Assembly (NCBI GenBank): GCA_022842745.1
Contig: JALHPA010000108.1
Location: 1-7,529 of the forward strand
From: Pirellulales bacterium
GTDB taxonomy: Bacteria; Planctomycetota; Planctomycetia; Pirellulales; JALHPA01
Direction of reading: 5' to 3'
Length of the DNA: 7,529 bases
The notes beneath the pieces were generated by a model. It did no database searches and had not been told where the DNA came from. It saw only the letters and a list, made by a program, of their open reading frames with translations. Position numbers and translations under genes: made by a program. Positions 7,136-7,529 of the stretch are shown here, in pieces. How positions within the stretch are numbered: position 1 is the first letter of the stretch; the number at the start of each line of letters is the position of its first letter.

Positions 7136-7529
7136 ATGCCCATGAACCGTATCCGTGTGTGTTTTGTCATCTCGCTCGCCATTGCACTAATCTTGGCGCC
7201 GTTGCTTGCCTCGAACTCCCGCGCGGACGATCAGGGGGACGAGGGGGTCGTGCCGCTGGTCCTGGAATTGATTGGCGACGCCGACAAGGACATCCGCGCC
7301 GCGGGACTGGATCAGGTTCGCACCGCTGCGAAGGGGGAAGCCGCCACGAAACGGTTTGCCGAACACTTGCCGAAGTTGCCACCCGTTGCCAAGGTGGGGC
7401 TATTGAGCGCATTGGCCGATCGGGGGGACCCGGTGGCCCGACCGGCCGTGGTGGCGGAGTTCAAAAACTCTCGCGACGAATCGGTCCGCGTCGCCGCGCT
7501 GCTGGCGATTGGCCATTTAGGGAATCGCG
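7136..7529 (+). CDS. Exported HEAT-repeat protein, 3'-truncated by the window edge
   Basis: The frame is open from the ATG at 7136 to the edge (131 whole codons). A second in-frame ATG lies at 7142. An AGG at 7120-7122 is the only Shine-Dalgarno candidate and suits 7136 slightly better. The first 30 residues form a Sec signal peptide: arginines at 5 and 7, a hydrophobic core over residues 8-25, and a likely cut after SRA (28-30) before an acidic stretch. After that come paired amphipathic helices with HEAT/PBS-lyase-type patterning, for example DKDIRAAGLDQV and ESVRVAALLAIGHLG, with AAATKRFA between. HEAT arrays are usually protein-binding scaffolds; no enzyme domain is visible in the part present. 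Secreted HEAT proteins of this style are common in planctomycetes. Function and full length cannot be told. It may be co-oriented with the kinase by chance, since a hairpin and a 116-base gap separate them. Confidence 0.75.
   Translation, partial: MPMNRIRVCFVISLAIALILAPLLASNSRADDQGDEGVVPLVLELIGDADKDIRAAGLDQVRTAAKGEAATKRFAEHLPKLPPVAKVGLLSALADRGDPVARPAVVAEFKNSRDESVRVAALLAIGHLGNR

Noticed and set aside
1..7529. Search for CRISPR repeats, tRNA, reverse transcriptase, transposase, toxin-antitoxin pair
   Set aside because: No spaced identical repeats, cloverleaf-like sequence or matching protein motifs were seen; the four coding regions account for almost all of the window.

Overview
The window looks like a piece of a GC-rich bacterial chromosome, most likely a planctomycete. 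The evidence is the giant protein at 2067-7019. It joins a Ser/Thr kinase, a STAND-type NTPase, a single membrane span and a C-terminal formylglycine-generating-enzyme-like (FGE/SUMF1) domain, and it carries an N-terminal module typical of planctomycetal kinases. A secreted HEAT-repeat protein of a style common in that phylum follows it. This is inferred from protein style; no rRNA or other taxonomic marker is present. All four supported genes lie on the + strand. I found no tRNA, rRNA, CRISPR array, insertion sequence or integrase.

Layout. (1) 1-1136: 3' part of btaA, which makes the diacylglyceryl-homoserine precursor of betaine lipids. (2) 1208-1951: btaB, the N-methyltransferase that completes the betaine headgroup. 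The two genes are 71 bases apart and form a two-step lipid cassette; the btaA promoter lies outside the window. (3) 1952-2066: a 115-base spacer with no visible terminator and a strong AGGAGG ribosome site at its end. (4) 2067-7019: a 1650-residue kinase / NTPase / membrane / FGE-like protein with intact kinase and P-loop motifs. (5) 7020-7135: a spacer with a small GC-rich hairpin that may be a weak terminator. (6) 7136 to the window edge: the start of an exported HEAT-repeat protein, cut off by the window.

How they may work together. BtaA and BtaB are consecutive enzymes making DGTS-type, phosphorus-free membrane lipid. The large protein is best read as a one-polypeptide transmembrane sensor or regulator. 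Its kinase and NTPase should be cytoplasmic. Its helical region and FGE-like domain should be outside the cytoplasmic membrane. The FGE-like domain lacks the cysteine pair of true FGE, so I infer ligand or protein recognition rather than catalysis. Whether the kinase is functionally linked to the lipid genes or only adjacent cannot be decided from the sequence. The fused architecture is the most interesting item here, although it resembles a broader planctomycetal family rather than something wholly unprecedented.
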